Below are positions 60,295 through 64,000 of a DNA stretch of 64,000 bases, one piece after another. Below the pieces are notes generated by a model. It did not search any database and was not told the origin of the DNA. It worked only from the letters and a program-made list of their open reading frames with translations. The position numbers were made by a program, and so were the translations under genes. The stretch comes from Siderastrea radians (Eukaryota; Cnidaria; Anthozoa; Scleractinia; Rhizangiidae): NCBI GenBank assembly GCA_964017195.1, contig OZ024890.1, forward strand, positions 25,289,701-25,353,700, written 5' to 3'. How positions within the stretch are numbered: the first letter of the stretch is position 1; each line of letters begins with the position of its first letter.

Positions 60295-61437
60295 GCTGAC
60301 AAAAAGCAGCAAAGTTTTTTATTATATCATATTCTATATGTCTAGCATGCATCATTTTCAGTTTCCGTCGTTTTTTTTATGAATTTAAATTTTGAGGGAA
60401 ATCCGAGATCTAGGAAGAACTCGCAGACCCCCCCCCCCCCAGCAGCGCCACAACTTTTAACATTCTCTCATCTTTTAGAGAAAATCTCTTTTTAAAATAT
60501 TGTAACGCCAAAGGCCTAAGGAGGTTCAATCAGTCCCCTGACTTGTACGATGGTGGGGATGTGAGATTCCTTGTACATCCGAGTTGAGGGAAGATACGTT
60601 TTTTCTTGGGGGGGGGGAGGGCTGACAAAAGTGCGACCCTCCCCTCACTACTACATGGTATGTTCCATGCTGTAGAAACCTCAGAACGTTTCGCTTGTGA
60701 ACGCAAGGTGTTTGAATATGAATATATCTCGATATTGAATGTGTGAGCGCTGAAACAAGGAAAATGCGAACAATCAGAGTGTGATATTTACGTTTTATAG
60801 CTGAAGTTTGAATATGGAAGTATTTGAGTATTATAAAAGTTTTGAACATAAAATAGCTAAGGGAAAATACACGCGCTTCTTTCTCCGACTGGCCGACATT
60901 GCTGTTATTTATTTTTACAGAAAAGTTTATTTGTTTAGCATGCGAAATCTGCCTCTCAAAAACAATTATTTCCTACATTACCAATAGGGTAGAGCGCATT
61001 GTTGGATCTACTAGTAACTCTTCAGAACTAAATGACTCAGGAGATCAGGCAGCGGATAGCCAACGGCAAGAGGCTGAAGAAACGATACCTGAGTCAAGTA
61101 CTTCTCGATACGGACGGAAAAGGACACGAGTCCTCCGAGAAAAACTATGTGCCATGGCATAATATACATGTAGAAATGTAACCTAGTACTATAATAAAAC
61201 ACCAAATTAAATCAAGGTAGGTGAAAAGAAAAACTTATTCTGTAAGAAAAATCAAGCAACATCACAAAAATTCTCATTAAAAAATTCCGGAAAAGATGTG
61301 TGACCCTCCCTTGAATAGCTCACATGAGGTATGGCCCTCCCCTTTTGGTGCTCGCTTTCACTGATGACCCTCCCCTCTGAGGCCCCAGCCCTCCCCACCC
61401 CAAGAAAAAACGTACCTTCCCTTATACCCGACCTGGG

Positions 61438-61580
61438 CAATCGATAAAATTGATAATCGATAACGTTCGATAAAAATCGATAAAATTAGTTGATTGTATC
61501 GGAAATCGATAGAAATCGATAAACGGATTTGTTGTGAGAAATCGATAATTATCGATTTTTCAATCAGTTTTATCGAAAAT
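61438..61580. repeat. ATCGATA-rich patch
   Basis: Seven ATCGAT copies in about 120 bp, in both orientations, in AT-rich DNA. Confidence 0.7.
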
Positions 61581-61825
61581 TAATGATTTTATCGGTAACA
61601 TTTTATGTGTCGAAATAAGTGAGCTTTAATAATAGCGACAACCCCTATAACCAGCTCTAATATCGGGTTAAACAAGAGATTGCCGCCGCTTCCACTCAAA
61701 ACGTTTTCCTTGGCGGTTGCTTAGATAGGTAAATAGCCGAGATGTCACTTTCGCAGATAATTGGTTTGTTACAGCACAGTTATCCTACCAGCTTAATTAC
61801 GAAAGCCGAGGAGGGAATTCCGACT

Positions 61826-61947
61826 TCCGACTTCCGACTTCCGACTTCAGACTTCAGACTTCAGACTTCCGACTTCCGACTCCCGACTTCGGACTTAGGA
61901 CTTCCGACTTCCGACTTCCGACTTCCGACTTCCGACTTCCGACTTCA
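61826..61947 (+). repeat. 7-bp minisatellite (CGACTTC)
   Basis: About seventeen copies of CGACTTC with a few AGACTTC and GGACTTA variants. The frame TSDFRLP across it is an artefact. Confidence 0.9.
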
Positions 61948-62559
61948 TGGTGAACCTCGGTTTCGAGTTTGTACACGTTTATGGCTGTTGATTTGATGTA
62001 AGTGTCTGGAGAAAATGGATGAAGAGGTAAGGTGATTTACCTTGTGCAGTCGTTTCAATGTCGTTGAAACAATGAATGAATGTTGTCCTAGTGTCATAGA
62101 CTATGCATAAATTTAAACAGACAAGTCATTGCCCGAAGCACCCGCTAAAGGCTATCTGCTTCGCGCCGTCCAGTTAGCATGTTACGGTTTTCCGAGTAAA
62201 TATTTACAGTAGCTAGTCTAGCCCTTTTACTAGATTCATACCCTCAAACAGTAAAATATGGGTGTAAAAGCTTATTAAATGTTTCTTTGTTTTCAAGCTT
62301 TTGTTTTCTGCTCTAAGTTGCCTTGAGTCTCCAAATAGCTTTGCTGTGTTGGTTGTTCTCTGTTCGAGATAGGATAATGATCGAGTTAGGAGTTGAGTTG
62401 AGTTTGAGTTGAGTTTTTGAGTTAAGATTAAACTTACTTTTTAAGACAGAATCAGCAGCTTATTACATATTTTAAGGTAGGTATTTTTTGCATTTTAGAA
62501 TCGTATTATTGCCCTCATTAAAAATTTAGTAAAAAAAGAATTAAAAAGTTGACACTGGC

Positions 62560-63320
62560 TAAAAATATGGTTATATGGACGTTTCGGCCACTACTGTTGC
62601 CTTCCTCAGCAAAGATAAAAATGCAAATGTCTAACGGCGTCCTGCTTAGAATATGTAACCGATGTGCGATAAAACTAAATCACACCTCGAAGGAACTTTC
62701 TGAGTGCAACAATAGTCTCTAGAGTATTCTTAATGACTCTAAAAATTCCTAATGTTATTGTATACGTTTGGTAGCGCTATGTGTTCGTTTATAGTGTTCC
62801 TATTTCGCACGGAATGCCAAGCTTCAAGAATTAGTCTTTGTCGCCACACCGATGACCTGTCGACAATTTCAACGCTCTCCAAATCTATTTGATGACCGTT
62901 AAGCATATGGTGTTTGGCCAACAAAGAGTTTTTATCCAATGTTGCTATGGCCTTTGCGTGTTCTTTCACACGTGCTTTTAGCGCGCGTGATGTCTGACCA
63001 ACATAAACACAGTCACAATCTTTACATTTGATCTTAGATACGATTCCCCTGCGGAAGCCTCTTTCTCGATCTTGTCTTTTGGCTTTTTGAGTATACTCGA
63101 GATGGTGCGAATAGGTTTATGGGCGACCTTGATGTTGAAACCTCGAAGAACTTTTGCAACTCTTTCGGAAAATCCTTTGGCGTAGGGGAGGATAACAAAG
63201 CCACGATGGTCGATATCATTTATTCCTTGTTGCCTACTTAGTTGGCGGCCATTGTGAATGAAGTTAGCAGGGTAGTTATTAGTGGCGAGGGCTTTCGCTA
63301 CTCGCTTAGTTTATAAGAAC
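62560..63320 (-). pseudogene. Penelope-like element fragment with GIY-YIG domain
   Basis: On the minus strand, about 62739-63050 encodes IKCKDCDCVYVGQTSRALKA then RVKEH and NGHQIDLESVEIVDR, the GIY-YIG nuclease of Penelope-like retroelements (Tyr-Val-Gly, Gln-Thr and Arg in place). Just upstream, GFVILPYAKGFSERVAKVLR and KPKDKIEKE match the linker that follows the reverse transcriptase in these elements, but in another frame; a shift lies near 63040-63055. The reverse transcriptase core itself is not seen to the window edge, so the copy is 5'-truncated and dead. Confidence 0.8.
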
Positions 63321-64000
63321 GTTTTTGGAGGAAATGTCTCAGATATCAAAAGACAGGTCCATTCGCTCCAAAGACCATTCCCAGTCCGTCCTGCCTAGAA
63401 CTAGATGCCTAGATGCATGATTCTAACTTCTGAGTCTGTGCTGGAAATCCTAAAGTGAACTCATTCAAATGAGAGCTGCTGAGCAGTACTTTCCGGTGGC
63501 GTTGCTACTTTTTCAAATTTGCTATAGTTTTGTGACAAAAAGAACCACAAATTTCGTTGTGAAAGAAATTTGGGGTCGTTTTGACCTGATTCGAACTAGG
63601 AGCTTTTAGGAGTGATAGGATTAGGCAACTCGTAATCTCTAGGATTATGGATGCTTGAGTATTTAATAGTTCCCATTCATGTTGTGCTCTAATACATACC
63701 TCAAACACGTGCATGAAATAAAATGCCCTTAAGCTAAAACTGAGAAAATGACATAACTCCTGAAGCAGCTATTACGGAAAAATCATTTGTTGCCTTATCT
63801 TAAAAACAGGAAACTCTTTCGCCAATTAAGCAGTTTCCTTTCGACTTAAAGTAATTGAAATAAATCAGTTTTTATGTACGTCTTTATGAAACGGTATGAA
63901 GCTGTTATGTAACTAGCACGAGGAGTTTCCTGATGACGTTTCAGAGATGGTATACTTAACTGAATTTGTAAAATCGAAAAAGGAAGACTGAGCAGATGAT
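63321..64000. other. Right edge
   Basis: No coding sequence is recognised. A reversed AGTACTGCTCAGCAGC repeat copy is at 63440-63500. Confidence 0.45.

Larger units (their letters stand above)
58357..62500. other. Gene-free, repeat-rich stretch
   Basis: It contains an AAAT microsatellite, C-runs and G-runs (60430, 60610), an ATCGATA-rich patch and a CGACTTC minisatellite. An 87-codon frame at 60899-61162 ending in basic residues could be a retroelement remnant but is not recognisable. Confidence 0.5.

Noticed and set aside
60899..61162. 87-codon frame with basic C-terminus
   Set aside because: Faintly like the end of a retroelement polyprotein, but too short and without motifs to call.

Overview
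The window is nuclear DNA of an animal. Genes are split by GT-AG introns, there is one intronless seven-transmembrane receptor, and gene-poor stretches are full of short inverted-repeat transposons, minisatellites and simple repeats. Gene content (Rab-like GTPases, complex I subunit NDUFS3, a rhodopsin-like GPCR, a carotenoid cleavage oxygenase) and repeat style fit an invertebrate, most likely an anthozoan cnidarian such as a stony coral. That placement is inference, not proof. No rRNA, intact tRNA, CRISPR, operon or bacterial feature is present.

Layout. (1) 1-4.8 kb: no gene; a 3.2-kb fold-back element with 1.36-kb arms at 1240-4468. (2) 4.8-22.4 kb: four divergent Rab-like small GTPase genes in two head-to-head pairs, A(-)/B(+) and C(-)/D(+). 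B, C and D are two-exon genes split at the same phase-0 site just before the WDTAG motif; A shows only its first exon. B, C and D all lack the catalytic glutamine after DTxG (Met, Leu, Met). The 7.5-kb intron of B carries a second fold-back structure of about 6.1 kb whose arms are 11-bp minisatellite arrays, with two further transposons nested inside. (3) 25.4-31.4 kb: NDUFS3 on the minus strand, six exons, intact. (4) 34.2-35.1 kb: a single-exon class A GPCR on the minus strand with a changed DRY motif. (5) 35.1-42 kb: no gene; an 834-bp inverted-repeat element built on a 10-bp repeat. (6) 42.1-49.9 kb: an intact two-exon carotenoid oxygenase gene (minus) with a TATA box; its upstream flank holds three diverged ~1-kb tandem repeats carrying 3, 2 and 1 CACGTG E-boxes. 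(7) 54-64 kb: no gene; short repeats, nested inverted-repeat elements and a 5'-truncated Penelope-like retroelement encoding a GIY-YIG domain.

The genes do not form one pathway. The GTPases look like a locally expanded, GTPase-impaired branch of the Rab family. NDUFS3 is housekeeping. The receptor and the carotenoid oxygenase could belong to sensory or retinoid biology, but nothing in the sequence links them. The strongest unusual signals are the GTPase cluster, the large minisatellite-armed inverted-repeat elements (two with 6-bp direct flanking repeats) and the graded E-box repeats.
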